53,505 bases of DNA from Saccoglossus kowalevskii (GCF_000003605.2 NW_003109117.1:1-53505); one strand, 5' to 3'; shown: positions 13,184 through 25,659, numbered from the stretch's first letter. Notes: generated by a model from the sequence alone, not told the origin. A program made the numbers and translations.

Positions 13184-13484
13184 GGATACCTCGGGCGGAC
13201 ATCGGGTATTTTCACCGCTTGGCAACCCTCGCGGTGAAAACAAAGGCCAAAAACTCGCAGGAAACGGTACTTTGGGATTGTTGTTGAGCTCCCATATATA
13301 AATAATATATATAAATTTGGTTGTTCAGGATTACTTCAAAGTTGAGTTTGTGTTGTTTTCTCGAATTTTCACCTGCTCGACCGGCGTTCCACAGCAGCGC
13401 GCAAAAGCTCATAGAAATGCATGTACAGTGGTGCGCGTCTTATCAACTTGGGACGTCTTGTGACGTAGCTCCGCACCCGAGGAA
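13184..13484 (+). mobile_element. MITE family B, full copy 1
   Basis: About 300 bp with imperfect terminal inverted repeats (left ATACCTCGGGCGG, right CCGCACCCGAGGAAC). Near the left end is an internal hairpin, TTTTCACCGC paired with GCGGTGAAAA. It is non-coding and matches the copy at 23529-23840 along most of its length. Confidence 0.75.
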
Positions 13485-14324
13485 CAGGGAGCATGTACAT
13501 TTAAAAATGTACGACTTTTATAACAACAATTGTACATTGTAAATTCTATTTTCTTCCACTTCAAAGTTGCTTGAACCTGACAATTTGCTTATACTGTTAC
13601 CGTCTTGCATTTGTTTTAAGGGAGGGAGTAATAAAATCAAAAGATCTGATCACATAACATGTATCAACGTTTGTTTTTGAAACAGCGTCTCGTTAACTAT
13701 AAATAGTTGTAAACACTGGATATGTACACAAAAGGTTATACCTACAGGAGTTACAGGTACAGTGTAACATGCTCTGTCCAATTACTACAGTTTTATTTTT
13801 TATTTTCCACACGGCACATTTATTTTACGTATAAGTAGTGTTCCCGTTACAGATGCCGACAGTCTGGACCGACGGAGTCATCACGTGACGAAACGTGTAT
13901 GTGAACGGTCGGGACCGAGATGGCTCATGCACAGTCCCTCCTCTGTGCCGATGCTTACTGAAGTGGGTCTTGACAGAACCTCTCACTCAATATAAAATCC
14001 ACTCCATGGTTTAGTAGGTATTTAAACACTTCTACAAAAGAAAGCACTGGCAAAAAACAAAACAAAAATGAAATCTTAAAATATACCAAAAATCAAAGAG
14101 GCCCATCATCAGATTCAGTTTTGGCGAAACTCGTAAGATAAATTTTAAAATACTAGCATATTAACAATAACTTGAAAACTTTACAGTGAATAACAATTTC
14201 ACATAAAATAAAAATATGTGCGACTCAACTCGACAGTTATTTTCAATCCATCAACTGTTTGTTAACTAAGACACATAGCATTTCTAGCACTCTGAAAATA
14301 ATAATTTCCACATTTAATTCTTAC

Positions 14325-14456
14325 CTGTTGCATTGTAGCATCATTAGCAATAGTAACATGCGATTGTGAAAAGTCATCATATTCACTGGAGTCTTTTTTT
14401 TTAAATCGCTTGTAGTAACACTTGGGCCTCCGAAAACTGTTCTTATTATGAGGCAT
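14325..14456 (-). CDS. First coding exon of the PAN/propeller gene
   Basis: Begins with ATG at 14456 and runs 44 codons to a consensus donor CAACAG|GTAAGAA. The residues are strongly basic (FRRPKCYYKRFKKK) and then polar and acidic. No signal peptide is visible. It ends in phase 0, matching the 40-nt exon at 4481-4520. A first exon of an unrelated gene is possible. Confidence 0.5.
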
Positions 14457-15660
14457 GGTTGTTTAGAGTTTGTATGGCTTCAACAGCTGCACGTTATCGT
14501 CTGACATTATCAAAATAAAATAACAATGTAAACAAAGATACAAAGTTGTATTTCACCGAATATAACGAAAGAGCAGATACCCAAATATACCTCAACCCCA
14601 CAACTCATTCGTCAATCTTCATAACAACCAGTATTGGGTATTGTTATCTACATCGGATTTGTATTATTCTCAAAAAAGGAACTGAAACGAAAAACTCTCG
14701 TTGATGTATTTACGCACAGTTTGGTATCTAAAACGGCGTCGCGTTGAACCACGGGTTTCGAAAAAAAACACACACAGAAGATCTATTTTTCGGGACACAA
14801 AGAATCTATGGCAGCACAAAACATCTTTTCACGTGAATGGCACCTTCGACAGCACATAAAATAGTGAATTCAGTAATCATAACGTAAGAATATCTGATTT
14901 AAAAAACACGACGTATTATCGCAACAATCGACTATTTTCAGGATGTTTGGTCGTATGTGAATAACCAAGATCACACAGTTTTCAAGAATTCGACCAAAAA
15001 TAATATAAATATATATAAACCCTCCCACTCGAAGCAAATACACTTCCACCCACCAAAACGATGCGAGTAGAAGATTTTGCTAGCATATCAAGCGAGAAAA
15101 GGGAACCGAAAAACTACCGACATGTTTTGAGCGGTGAACTTTTTGACAAAATGGAGGTCGGAAAATCGAGGTCAAATTTTCAATATCGAAAAAACTACAA
15201 AATATTTTAAATGAAGAATGGAAAATAACTCACCTGTTAACTAATGGTATTTCGCTTCGCTAATAACAAAAAATTGTAAAATACATGTAATTTTACAGTT
15301 AAGAGCAAGGAATAAAATACGGAGCACTCGATCATACGTCGTCCAAAATGGAAAGCGACTCAATACTATCACGTGACTATGCGACGCCAACAACCGCTAC
15401 ACGCATTCACTGCATGTTTATTGCTAATCGCTAATAGGCGTTTCGAGACCGGTGATAGAGGGACTGTGGCTCATGCCTAGATTTATAGTGCTAATCGCTC
15501 TGCACGAAATGAAATCACGCTCTCGGTGATTAACGTTGTTGGTGACATATATTTATGTGTCGAAGTGAATAACAAGTTCTTTGAACACTTTTTTGCCGTT
15601 CATGTACGCTAGGACTCATAATAAATACCGTAACAGCAAATGGATATGATTTCAATAAGG

Positions 15661-15684
15661 CACCGTCCCTCAACACCGGCGGTG
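15661..15684. mobile_element. 24-bp transposon footprint with 7-bp target duplication
   Basis: Flanked by the direct repeat AATAAGG (15654-15660 and 15685-15691). The insert is the 17-mer CACCGTCCCTCAACACC followed by GGCGGTG. The last five bases (CGGTG) are the reverse complement of its first five. It shares its terminus with the insert at 3518-3547. Confidence 0.7.
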
Positions 15685-16011
15685 AATAAGGTAATTATTA
15701 TTATTATTATCATATGCGTATCGTCTACCATGTTTTGGTCAACTAACAGATCGACGAATGAAGGTATGATTTCGGAGTGGGTCCCGATGTGGGTCCGACT
15801 AACGTGAACTCAACTGCTGTAATCCCTCTTCAACATGATGGATTACAAATTTCGACACGTGCCGAGATCCCGTAATCATGTGGACCCAGTACATTGTAAT
15901 ATGTTTTTCATTTATTGATACAGTTCTGTTTATTTTGGTTATATATCATGCGCGTCGGGGAAGGGGAGGAGGTAAACCAGTATACCGAATACCGATTCAC
16001 AATAAAGTATC

Positions 16012-16673
16012 ACGGGGAAAATTCTTCTCTCTCTGGGTTCTCCACACTTGTCAGGGGGGAAACTCGTCTCGTCTCTCTATCTCGTCCCCTTGAGGTACGG
16101 GACCGGGAAAGCCACTTATACTTTACAGTCAAATAAGACACACACAACGAAATACGTTTCAGCTCTCGTCTTAGTCGGTCAATCGAGCACTCTATAAGAC
16201 ACGACGCCCTGGGGAAAAATACCCAAGACTATCGCAAGGCTGACCCAAGACTCTCTTAGACTGCGTCAACACTCGCCCCAAGGCTCTCCAGGACTGCTCT
16301 AGACTGCGTCTCTCGTGGTGTACTCGTCAAGACCAACTCAAAACTCTCTTTATTCATTTTCAAAACTCTAACCAGTTACAAAACAGTAAAAAGACTCTAG
16401 GGCGTAACCTTCAATCATAAAGCCAATCACACTAAGTACTGAATACGTCATATCTTTCGATTAATCGTTCACTACATTAATAACTATGAATATAAACTGT
16501 CAGAATGAGTAGTCTGAATAGCGGCGGTTATCTGGTAATTAGTTCCAAATCACTGAGCCAAGTTCCGTCCAAAACTTCAAATAGGCCTAAACGATGACAG
16601 ACATAACACAGCAATTCGCTAATAATCAACTAATTAAGTCGGTCAACAGATACGCGAAAACTAATTCATGACA
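16012..16673 (+). mobile_element. Dispersed repeat E, copy 1 (about 660 bp, non-coding)
   Basis: Collinear with 35108-35724. Shared blocks include AAATTCTTCTC, TTTACAGTCAAATA, ACACAACGAAATACGT, ACTCTATAAGACAC, TAAGTACTGAA and the terminal GATACGCGAAAACTAATTCA. No reading frame and no clear terminal inverted repeats. Size and structure would suit a solo LTR or a non-autonomous element, but neither is proven. Confidence 0.7.
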
Positions 16674-17065
16674 GAAGCATCGTCTTAACAGAATCACAAA
16701 TCAGACAATCAGGCCTGCGAAGAACCATTAACACTTGGACCATATTTATTCGTGTGGATGAATTTTGGTCAAATATTGGGTTTTAAATAACATGATAGTC
16801 TAATATTTAATTATTTCTGATTTGCCAACTTTGAGCTGATCTCATGGCGGCCAAGTTTATTTTAATCCATCCATTTTTATTTTAATCTTGATAGCCTCAA
16901 TGCTGATTTTAGTTTAATTTCTTGAATTATTAATAGTAAATACAATATGTTTTCGTAGTGTACATGTTTATGGTATTAAAGATATTAAATCACGGACAAG
17001 CGTATATGCGTTATTCGAGATTCAAGGATGTGAGATTTGTCGGATTGTGATCACTTGCTTTGTCT

Positions 17066-17204
17066 NNNNNNNNNNNNNNNNNNNNNNNNNNNNNNNNNNN
17101 NNNNNNNNNNNNNNNNNNNNNNNNNNNNNNNNNNNNNNNNNNNNNNNNNNNNNNNNNNNNNNNNNNNNNNNNNNNNNNNNNNNNNNNNNNNNNNNNNNNN
17201 NNNN
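17066..17204. other. Assembly gap (run of N)
   Basis: Unresolved bases. Reading frames that cross it are meaningless. Confidence 1.
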
Positions 17205-18643
17205 AGTTAATACAGTTCTTCCCTATATTCGGTATCACTCGTTTGCTGAGAGTCTTCTTGGTAATATGATTTAATAAAGGGTATAAGGGGGCACTCATAG
17301 ATTTTTGTACACGTCCAAATGTTGTTATTGAATGTATCTGTATTGTGGTATTATTCGCTAATACATTGTGAGACAAGTTGAGAAAATTCAAAAGAATACT
17401 ATAAAATACTTTGAAATAGCTACATGTTTTTTTTATCGAGCCTGTCTGGCTGACAATGCACAAATTAACAGAGTTTTAATTCAGCTAAAGTGCCAACAAT
17501 CTCATTGTGGGAATGTACTTTCTGTTAAATCAGAAATTGCACATTTTCGCTAAATTAGCCGAAACGTCATGTTAGCTAAACAAAATACGTGTTTTACAGT
17601 ATTAGTCTACTATCATGATGAATGAAATGTCGGAACACGTGTATGTGATTTTGAATACGCCAACCAAAAAAAGTCCAACTTATCAGCATCCAAACCATGA
17701 CATTAAACTTTAAAGTTGTCTTTAACCTTTTTAAAAAGGAGTGTTTCCGATCATATTATGCCCCGGTCGCGTCTGTATTTCAGAACTCAACGAAACAGCT
17801 CTTCCTAGCAAACTTATCTATATTGTTATTTTCTCTCGATGACTACACATCAGATGTGACCAAAATGTTAGGAATAACTAAGATTACATTAAGCTGAACT
17901 TCGGTAATTAATGTGTGCTTAGGACACGGGGGCATGTCAGCTTATGACAACGCATCAGAACTAAGAGGTTTCATCGTGATTTTACAAGCACCCATGGATT
18001 CAGGTCTGCAACGCGAGTGGTAAGAGCCCCCCCCCCCCAAATCAAAGTGACCACGTGGTGGCGTTCTTTAATAAACGAGGTTTTAAATACCCCCCCCCCC
18101 AAATATCTTAATCAATTATATGCAATCGCAAAGATAATATTTAAATAAACGTTTGGCCGCCATTGGTAGGACAATGTGTCTGCTGAACTTGGCACACGCG
18201 CATTAACTTGAATTAAATGTCGTGAATTAGGTGTAACTTCCACGAGTTAAAATGGTCGAAATAGTCGAAAGTACGAAAATTAAAAGAAAGAAATAAACAA
18301 ATGTTTATTTTTTTATTAAAATATTTCACTTAAGTAATTCCTGTGGTATAAATGTTATTATCCAACCCCGTCGCGATGATGATGTACTGTGTCTTCGATA
18401 GGTGCAGCAACACAAATCAAAACGGGGTCGTATTTAGTCAAAAAATACGGCATGACCTTTCATTTAACCCTTCCCTGCGATGTAAAACTTTCAATAACGT
18501 AAAACTATATGTAAAAAAACACCTGAATTAGGACTGTGAAAAATCGAACACTGGCGCTCGACCAAGGCGACATTACAGATAATCCTAGTCACGTGACTCA
18601 ACATACATACCCCGTCTGTTTGCCACCACGAACAATAGTTTAC

Positions 18644-18888
18644 CACTGTGCAGCGAAACAATATTTCTGCAGCAGGTCCAAGTAGGTCACCTCTTTGTCT
18701 CTTTTGACAGGCTCAACACCTCTTTGTTTTCCTTTCGGCTCCGGCCAAACACGCAATTCACCTTTGTAGATACAACAAACGTCATGACCTGGGGCCATTT
18801 GATCCGCTTGCCATTTTACAACAACGTATTCAAACCAGATTCTCTTAGGAGTATGACTTTTTAAAATTAACACATAAATTTCGCGCAT
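18644..18888 (-). CDS. Orphan first coding exon, unknown protein
   Basis: ATG at 18888 opens 81 codons that read like real protein (for example WFEYVVVKWQADQMAPG, GELRVWPEPKGKQRG, VTYLDLLQKYCFAAQ). They end at a good donor, CAGTG|GTAAAC, in phase 2. If unspliced the frame stops at once after a tryptophan, giving an 82-residue product. I do not recognise the family and could not find a following exon at lower coordinates; part of that region is the N gap. Confidence 0.4.
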
Positions 18889-20137
18889 GATGCTTTATGC
18901 TTTACGAGTCATTTTTCATAACTCACGACCGACTCCGTTTGTTTTTTTTGGCACGCGTTTATGACATATGCACATGCAGTGGTTTAGCGATTCGATCCAA
19001 GATGGCAGATTAGCAGCCATTTTTTTTTTGAAAATGTGGTACCTTGGAAAGGCTTTGTCAGTTGTCAATTACACATCATGGTTAGTTCAGCTTACCTCTC
19101 AATCAAACCACCATTTCATTTGTGTCCAGTACATGATAAGTAAACACCAAGTCCAACCAAGCAACACTATAACCCGCTATTGAGACATTATTTAATTATT
19201 ATCGCTTTTCTAGTTCAATATATCACCATCACCACCAATTTAATCTTGCATTGCAAGTGACCGTTTAGTAGATGTTGTCACACTTTAATGTTTTCCTATT
19301 TTCCTGAAATTGACTAGCATTAATTTGTTTAGTAAAGGGTAGTTGACGTGAAAATTCATGTATAGATGTCGATGCTATTATTATATAATATAGGCGCGTC
19401 ATCATTTTTCAGTTTAACTTTCCATTTTATCCGTCATTTGTTCCATCCATGATATTTACATGGTTTTCAGAGGCGGCGGAACTAAATTTTGCATGGAGGG
19501 GCGAGATCTGCTCACTAAACTTGCACCGAAGGCGCAACCTTACAGGAGTATGCTCCCCTTTAAAAATGTGAAAATCGAGACCCTCTGAAACGCTGTTTCA
19601 TGCATTTTGAGAGGCACATTTTGCTGACACAAAAGGTTTCAGCTTGATTTTGGAGGGGTGACGCACCCGCAACATTTTTTTTCGAGGGCCCCTCTGACAC
19701 CCCCACCTCCCCGTGACACCTCCACTGGTTTTGACTAGGCTCCAATATTGCATCCCGCGTATCAAGGCGCACATGGCCCAAAGCTTACCGAGTAATGCGA
19801 TACACGCATGGACTGCAGATGCGGGGAATGAGCATGCGTGGTGTTTATTCATTTATTATATTTTGTCTCAGTCATGACAATTTCCTCAATGTGATTTAAT
19901 TATAAGATTACTCTACGTGCTTGTTTACGAGGTGTCAAAGCAGTGCCAACATATTGACATATACATGTGGTGAAAGGTCAGCGACTATAAAGTATTCAGA
20001 TCATTACAAGCTAATATGGGTTAGTGGATGTGGTGAAGGGTCACTGGTAGTGGCGTTTTGAATTCCAAAGAGAACTAGCTTAATATTGTAAAATTCTATT
20101 ATTATCTACAAGCTACGCCGTTTTTTTAATTATATAC

Positions 20138-20223
<86 letters not shown>

Positions 20224-21558
20224 TATATAATACAGTTTATATTTAATATGATGGACAAATAGTAACGACCAAGGTATATTGTCAGCGTCTCCCGTCTCAA
20301 ACGGAATCCGACACACATGTATCATGTAACTGTATAACACAGCCATATCGTGTAACACATATATCTCGGCAGGCAATATTCTAACTGGTCGAGGTTTATG
20401 GCTTTCCAGCTTCAGTTCCTTAGGGACAACATCAAAAGTTCAATGTATGATAAAAAAACTTATTAATTCCTTTAGCCCCCCCCCCGCACCACCACCCCCA
20501 CTGAAACTTAATTAATACATATTGATCATGGCGTCTGACTACATTCACCATTTAATACAAATTGATAATCGGACAGTAGTATGGTATAGCAGTTCATTCG
20601 ACACACATATTTACACTTGGACCAAACCATTTTCTCGTCTTGATTTTTTTTTCATTTCCTGTTATTTTTGTCCATGATTGGATAGAAAAAAAAAACGAAC
20701 TACAAATACTCCAAGATTTTTTTGACTTCATTAAAAAATAAAATCGTTTTTGTAGGATGGAAACTTTTTGAGGCCACCCCACCCCCAAACTAAAGTAAAT
20801 AATTTTTTTATCCGACATCGATCTAATAGTGCAATTACATACACACTGTACACTGTAGCTATGCGTTATATGTGGACAAAAGAAACTGGTCATAATGTAT
20901 TATTTAGAACATTGACCATCAGCTTGAACGCTGACAGGCTGAACTTTACCTTTATATTAACCGTTATCTCTCGCTATATTGACGACGTGTACAATATCAG
21001 AGTAAATCAAGGGCATCTATTCAACTAAAAAATAAGTACACAAAATAATCAGTTATTTATACTACACGTGGAGCCCTCTGTTTTATGGTTTACTGAAAAC
21101 TATGGTACATTCCGTAAGATATACGGCACGCCATGTGATTGGGAAAAAATCATTTGAACACTCAACACAGATTTTTATTATCGGGATTTTAAACTTGTCG
21201 CGATATATGAATAATTTTAGTGCTAAATTGTTACAATTTAATTCTTTAATTCTCTTTCAAATTCATTTACTGAAAATTCACACGCTATCTAGCCCTATGT
21301 GCATGACTGTTTTAGGGGTGATATTGACACTTCGAGGCACCCCAAGGCACAAGTAGGGGAGGGCTGACAAGGACTTACCAAAACTAACACACCCATATTC
21401 TCAGGCTTGTATACAAACCTACACAGCACTTATAAAACAGCGCCACCAGCGCTCGAGTCATTGCACTAACTCGTGGGTCATATCCCGATGCCAATAAACA
21501 CGCTATCGCACGAGTGCCTGCTCAATCGCGTACGTACATTCGCACGTACACACTCGTC
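18889..21558. other. Intergenic region upstream of the P450
   Basis: Contains a (TA)n array at 20133-20222 and short C-rich runs. I see no gene. Confidence 0.45.
20133..20222. repeat. (TA)n dinucleotide microsatellite
   Basis: About 42 near-perfect TA units. Confidence 0.95.
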
Positions 21559-21566
21559 TATATAAG
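21559..21566 (+). promoter_or_regulatory. TATA box of the P450 gene
   Basis: TATATAAG lies 81 bp before the ATG at 21647. This puts transcription start near 21590 with a 5' leader of roughly 55 nt. Confidence 0.6.
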
Positions 21567-21646
21567 AGTGTTGGCTGATCACTGTGACATCACTACTCAA
21601 CTGACACCCAGCGAATGTGCATCGACCCCGTCATCATTCGGTCACC

Positions 21647-21974
21647 ATGATCGCCTACATTCTCTCCGCTGTCATAGTGCTGGCTTCGTTATGGATGGTA
21701 TTCGGCCGCACGAGGAATCTACCACCTGGGCCGATGGGATTGCCCTTAGTTGGGAGCATTCTAACTCTACGAAAATACCAGTTGCTGCATGATGGCCTCG
21801 CAGACTTACGCACTGTCTACGGCGATGTGTTCAGTATGCGCCTGGGTTCCCGGCTGTTCGTCGTCCTGAATGGTTACGATGCTATCAGGGAAGCGTTTGT
21901 GGGACAGAGCGATCATTTTAGCGACCGCCCGGAGATGCTTAGTATGTGGAAAGCTATCACCAACCACGGTAGAG
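21647..21974 (+). CDS. Cytochrome P450 exon 1
   Basis: ATG in a good context (GTCACCATGA). Encodes residues 1-109: the membrane anchor, the PPGP hinge and the region through helix B (SDRPEML). Donor GAG|GTATGT, phase 1. Confidence 0.93.
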
Positions 21975-24070
21975 GTATGTGGCTCTTATTTTCACCATAA
22001 CTGAATAGTTTTACCATAAAGGAAATATTTAACCATGTAAATAAAGACTTGTGATTTATTTTAAATATCATCCAGGGGTCAGGTGCGTCCACAGTAGACA
22101 ATAGCCTAAGATTTAAACGGTTGAATACACCGCAAGGTGCCTTCGGGGACTGACAAAAGTCTTTTGAATAAATAACCAAAAAATACTTAGAGTACTTTGA
22201 GATGCCGTGTGATCATCTTCTTTGACATGACAATATATAGACAACAATAGAATGACCGATGTCTTCCACTTCACGAAGACGCGTTTGATATGGGACTCAT
22301 AGCGACGTATACAACGCGTGTTCTATACATTGTTAGTTCACGTGAAATTTGAACACGCCATGCGTGACGACCACCGTTCTTTAATTGGTTTTCAAAATCA
22401 GTATTAACCAATACTGGTGCAAAACCGGTAATAAAGATGAAACACCCCCTGGGAAAACAGCTATTTGACTTTCCCGCACATGGTTCATCGCACCCGTTTA
22501 ACCAAATTCAATATATCATGTCATCGTTGTGGGAACCTACGAATGCCAATGTATTCATTGCTGCACTCAAAATAATTAGTATCCGATGTTCACCATGTTA
22601 CTACACAGGTCACGCCCTTACCCAAAAAGTACTTTGAATGATTCATAGTTTATTATGTTATTATGATGCTACGCCTTGCTGCAAAATAATAGTTTCGGAA
22701 ATGAAAACTTGGGCGTACGTCCTTAAAGAAGTGTCCTGTAAGTGCTACAATAGGCTCATGTAGCAATTTTGTTACGGGAGGTGAGGGGGGGGGGGTCTTA
22801 AGACCATTACGAATAAGCAGTACTTAATTTTGCTGTTGCTTTCCAGGTCATATGCAAATGTGGAGAAAAGATAGTATCGCGTGAAAACGCCGTACTATAT
22901 TCAGGTACATCAATATTGCTTGTCAGATAATACATTTTGGGCATGATTTCAAATTTGATTTCGAAATAGATACGCACACGATTTATTTTTGTACGTTAAA
23001 ATGGCCTTGAAGTAGTGATTTTAATAATTGTCTTAAAAAAGCTGTGGAACGCACATTTTTAACTGACCCGCATAATGTTCGAAACAATAATATTATGTTC
23101 TGTGTCCTACATATTATACCATCCTGAAAATACATCATAACCAGACCAAATGACCAAACGTACTAACTGTAAGAAAGATAACGTTTGATGAAAACACAAC
23201 ACAATCTACGTGACGATGTGTCCATTTTGTTGCGTTTGCGAAGTTTTAACATTTCTTAATCGTTGTTAATCTTTGCTTTTGTCGGCCAACAATACCAAAA
23301 AAATAATAATGAATATGACCATGTTGAGTATGACCTCCTACTCCCCCTGACCCCTTCTTCCCTTAGAGCAATAGTCCAACTTTGTTTACATAACTTGTGA
23401 CCTTTGTGCAAAACATGGTTAATAAATGGTGGTATTCAAGATAAAACTATTAAAACTTCAAGATCCCGGACCGTTCCAATGAGCCGCGCCCTCTACCAAG
23501 GAATCGCTTCTGTGACGTAATGTGTTGTTATATCCTCGGGGGGGGGCATCCGGGCATTTTCACCGCCTGGCAACCCGCGGCGGTGAAAACAAAGGCCCAA
23601 AACTCGCAGAAAACGGTACTTTGGGATGATTGTTGAGACTCCTCTGAACAGTGTAAGAAGATTAGCCCTACGTGTGTAACATATATAAATTTGGTTGTTT
23701 GGGATTACTTCAAAGTTGAGTTTGTGTTGTTTTCTCGAATTTTCACCGGCTCGACTGGCGTTCCACAGCAGCGCGCACAGAGCCCGTAGAAATGCATGTA
23801 CAGTGGTGCGCGTCGTGACGTGGCCCCGCCCCGAGGATAAGAGCACACCGTCGATAGTACATTTTTGGAGATTTGTGATATTCTAAATGACGAACGACTA
23901 CTCATCCAAACAGAGTTGTCTATTTCATCGATATTGTTTATACTTATTGCGTCATTCTGACGTCACACAAGCGTCTCGTCGCTATGAGGGCGCTTCTTAC
24001 TGGAAAGATATTAGTACTTTGATATAATCCCGGCTATTCGCACTGATAGATTTCCCACTTTGTATTGCAG
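21975..24070 (+). other. P450 intron 1
   Basis: 2.1 kb. Holds a MITE B copy at 23529-23840 and a G-rich run near 22785. The acceptor is TTTGTATTGCAG. Confidence 0.85.
23529..23840 (+). mobile_element. MITE family B, full copy 2
   Basis: About 310 bp inside P450 intron 1. Terminal inverted repeats: TATCCTCGGGG at the left and CCCCGAGGATAA at the right. It has the same internal TTTTCACCGC / GCGGTGAAAA hairpin as copy 1 and the same right-end block, AGAAATGCATGTACAGTGG. Non-coding. Confidence 0.8.
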
Positions 24071-25030
24071 GAATCGTCGGCTCAAGTGGCTCGCGGTGGA
24101 AAAAGAGTCGTAAGTTCGCCCAGGGTGTGCTGAGGCATTTCGGCATCACGACGCGGAAAGCAAACCTTGAGCGCCAAATCCAAGAAGAGAGCAGGTACTT
24201 CGTGGATGCCGTAGATAACACAAACGGTAAACCATTCGAGCCAGCCTTACTCATCACGGGAGCCGTAGCCAATATTATAAACTCTCTTGTGTTCGGCGAA
24301 CGCACGGATTATGGCGATGAAGAAACAGAGAAGTTCTTGGGCTTAGTCGACCGTATTGTTAAGCTGAGTCTTAAAGCTGGCGCTGTTGATGTGATCCCAT
24401 TGGTGAAATACGTATCCCCGTCCTACAAGGAAATCGTAATCTGCATGGAGCAAATATTTGCTTTTGTCAAGAAGAAAATCGAAGAGCATCGCCAAACATT
24501 TGACCCCAATGACATAAGGGATTTTATCGATATGTATATTCAAGAAGTGGAGTCCTCAAAATTGAGTGGGTCGTCCCTCTCGCTCGACGATCTCGACATG
24601 GAGGCAGCCATTAAAGACTTTTTCTTTGCCGGGATTGAAACGACATCAATCGGACTGACATGGGCGTTTATGTATATGGTTCGATATCCTGAAATACAAA
24701 AACGTATACAGCGGGACATTGACCGGGTGATTGGCAAAACGCGACAGCCATGCCTCGCCGATGAGGAAGAACTCCCGTATGTCACAGCAACTATGCTCGA
24801 AGTTCTTCGCATCGCGTCGATCGCTCCAACAGCGGCCCCACACTGCGTCGCTGAAGACACTACGCTACGAGGTTACAACATCCCCCAGGGAACTATAGTC
24901 ATTCCACATATACGCTCCGTACTCTTCGATCCCAAACTGTGGCCTGAACCAGAAAAATTTAATCCCGAGAGATTCCTTGACAAAGACGGAAAAGTAAGAC
25001 GCTTTGATGAACACATACCATTCAGTACAG
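24071..25030 (+). CDS. Cytochrome P450 exon 2
   Basis: 960 nt, phase 1 in and out. Encodes the core from GIVGSSGSRWKKSR through helix I (FFFAGIETTS), the E-V-L-R pair, the PERF block (FNPERFLD) and the start of the heme loop (PFSTG). Donor ACAG|GTAGGT. Confidence 0.93.
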
Positions 25031-25494
25031 GTAGGTAGAAAATCCCCCCCTCTCCCCCTCTCTTGCAGTCCCCTGCAACATTCAAAGCTTTATATTTTCG
25101 ACCGGGTGTACTTTATATCTTTGCAATAGGAAATAATTGCATGGAGTATATAATACAACTGTAAATACAGTAATCGCGAATGTCGTATCTCATGTGTTTG
25201 GTATACATCACTCATTGTGATTACATAAATAATTATGAACGACAATACACTTGTATTTTACGAAAAAAATGATGGATGGCCGACGCCGGTCATGTTTTTT
25301 GAATTATTTAATTGAAAAAATTGTTCGATCTAATAGCTATTTCATCTTTACATTATCGAATGTTTAAAAACCGCCAAACTGTGTTTTATTTGATAAAGTA
25401 TATTCATCCGAAATGCCCGCCCATGTTGTACGGTCTCCTCAGTTGTGTTTTACTGCTTTTCCCGCACTTCGTCGGATCGCTGGTTTATTTGCAC

Positions 25495-25504
25495 GTCACG
25501 TGAC
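25495..25504. promoter_or_regulatory. GTCACGTGAC palindrome in P450 intron 2
   Basis: Perfect palindromic E-box word. See also 3443, 18588 and 41714. Confidence 0.3.
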
Positions 25505-25659
25505 TCAATTTACCCCGAGTGTGCCCAAAGCGTTCGGGAGCTCGTTAAATTTCTATTGATAAATAAGTATAATTTGTCAGTCATCTTTGTAAATGATTTT
25601 CGAAATAGTTTGACATTATCAAAAGTTAATATCATGCATTTATTTTGTACGTCTTATAG

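Larger units (their letters stand above)
4521..14324 (-). other. Large intron of the PAN/propeller gene, repeat-filled
   Basis: About 9.8 kb with no convincing exon. It holds an (ATATT)n array, a (TAA)n array, a LINE relic at 10230-10860, repeat D at 9655-9746 and MITE B at 13184-13484. The rest is AT-rich sequence in which I see nothing specific. Confidence 0.45.
1..14456 (-). other. Gene span: PAN/apple plus tectonin-like propeller protein (3' end off left edge)
   Basis: This gene model was assembled by matching splice sites and reading phases. In minus-strand order the exons are 14456-14325 (phase 0 out), 4520-4481 (0 to 1), 2382-2167 (1 to 1), 2033-1803 (1 to 1), 1668-1438 (1 to 1) and about 232 to 8 (phase 1 in). 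Every junction keeps the frame open. The predicted protein starts with a basic segment lacking a signal peptide, has a short helix-like stretch, then three PAN/apple-like modules, then a propeller blade resembling tectonin or tachylectin-type lectins. By family such proteins bind carbohydrate or protein ligands. Secretion is uncertain because no hydrophobic leader is visible. Joining the first two exons across a 9.8 kb intron is inference; the 1-1 exons are better supported. Confidence 0.5.
14457..18643. other. Intergenic or intronic region with repeat E and an assembly gap
   Basis: No supported coding exon. Contains the 24-bp footprint at 15661, a 660-bp dispersed repeat at 16012-16673 and the N run at 17066-17204. 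The upstream region of the PAN/propeller gene (14457 to about 15400) must hold its promoter, but I see no clear TATA box. Confidence 0.4.

Noticed and set aside
13212-13542. Frames on both strands such as LCCFLEFSPARPAFHSSAQ, which recurs at 23695-23886.
   Set aside because: Their similarity comes from the shared MITE B sequence; the frames are short and not conserved in length.
17011-17463. Frames crossing the run of N.
   Set aside because: Open only because unknown bases contain no stops.
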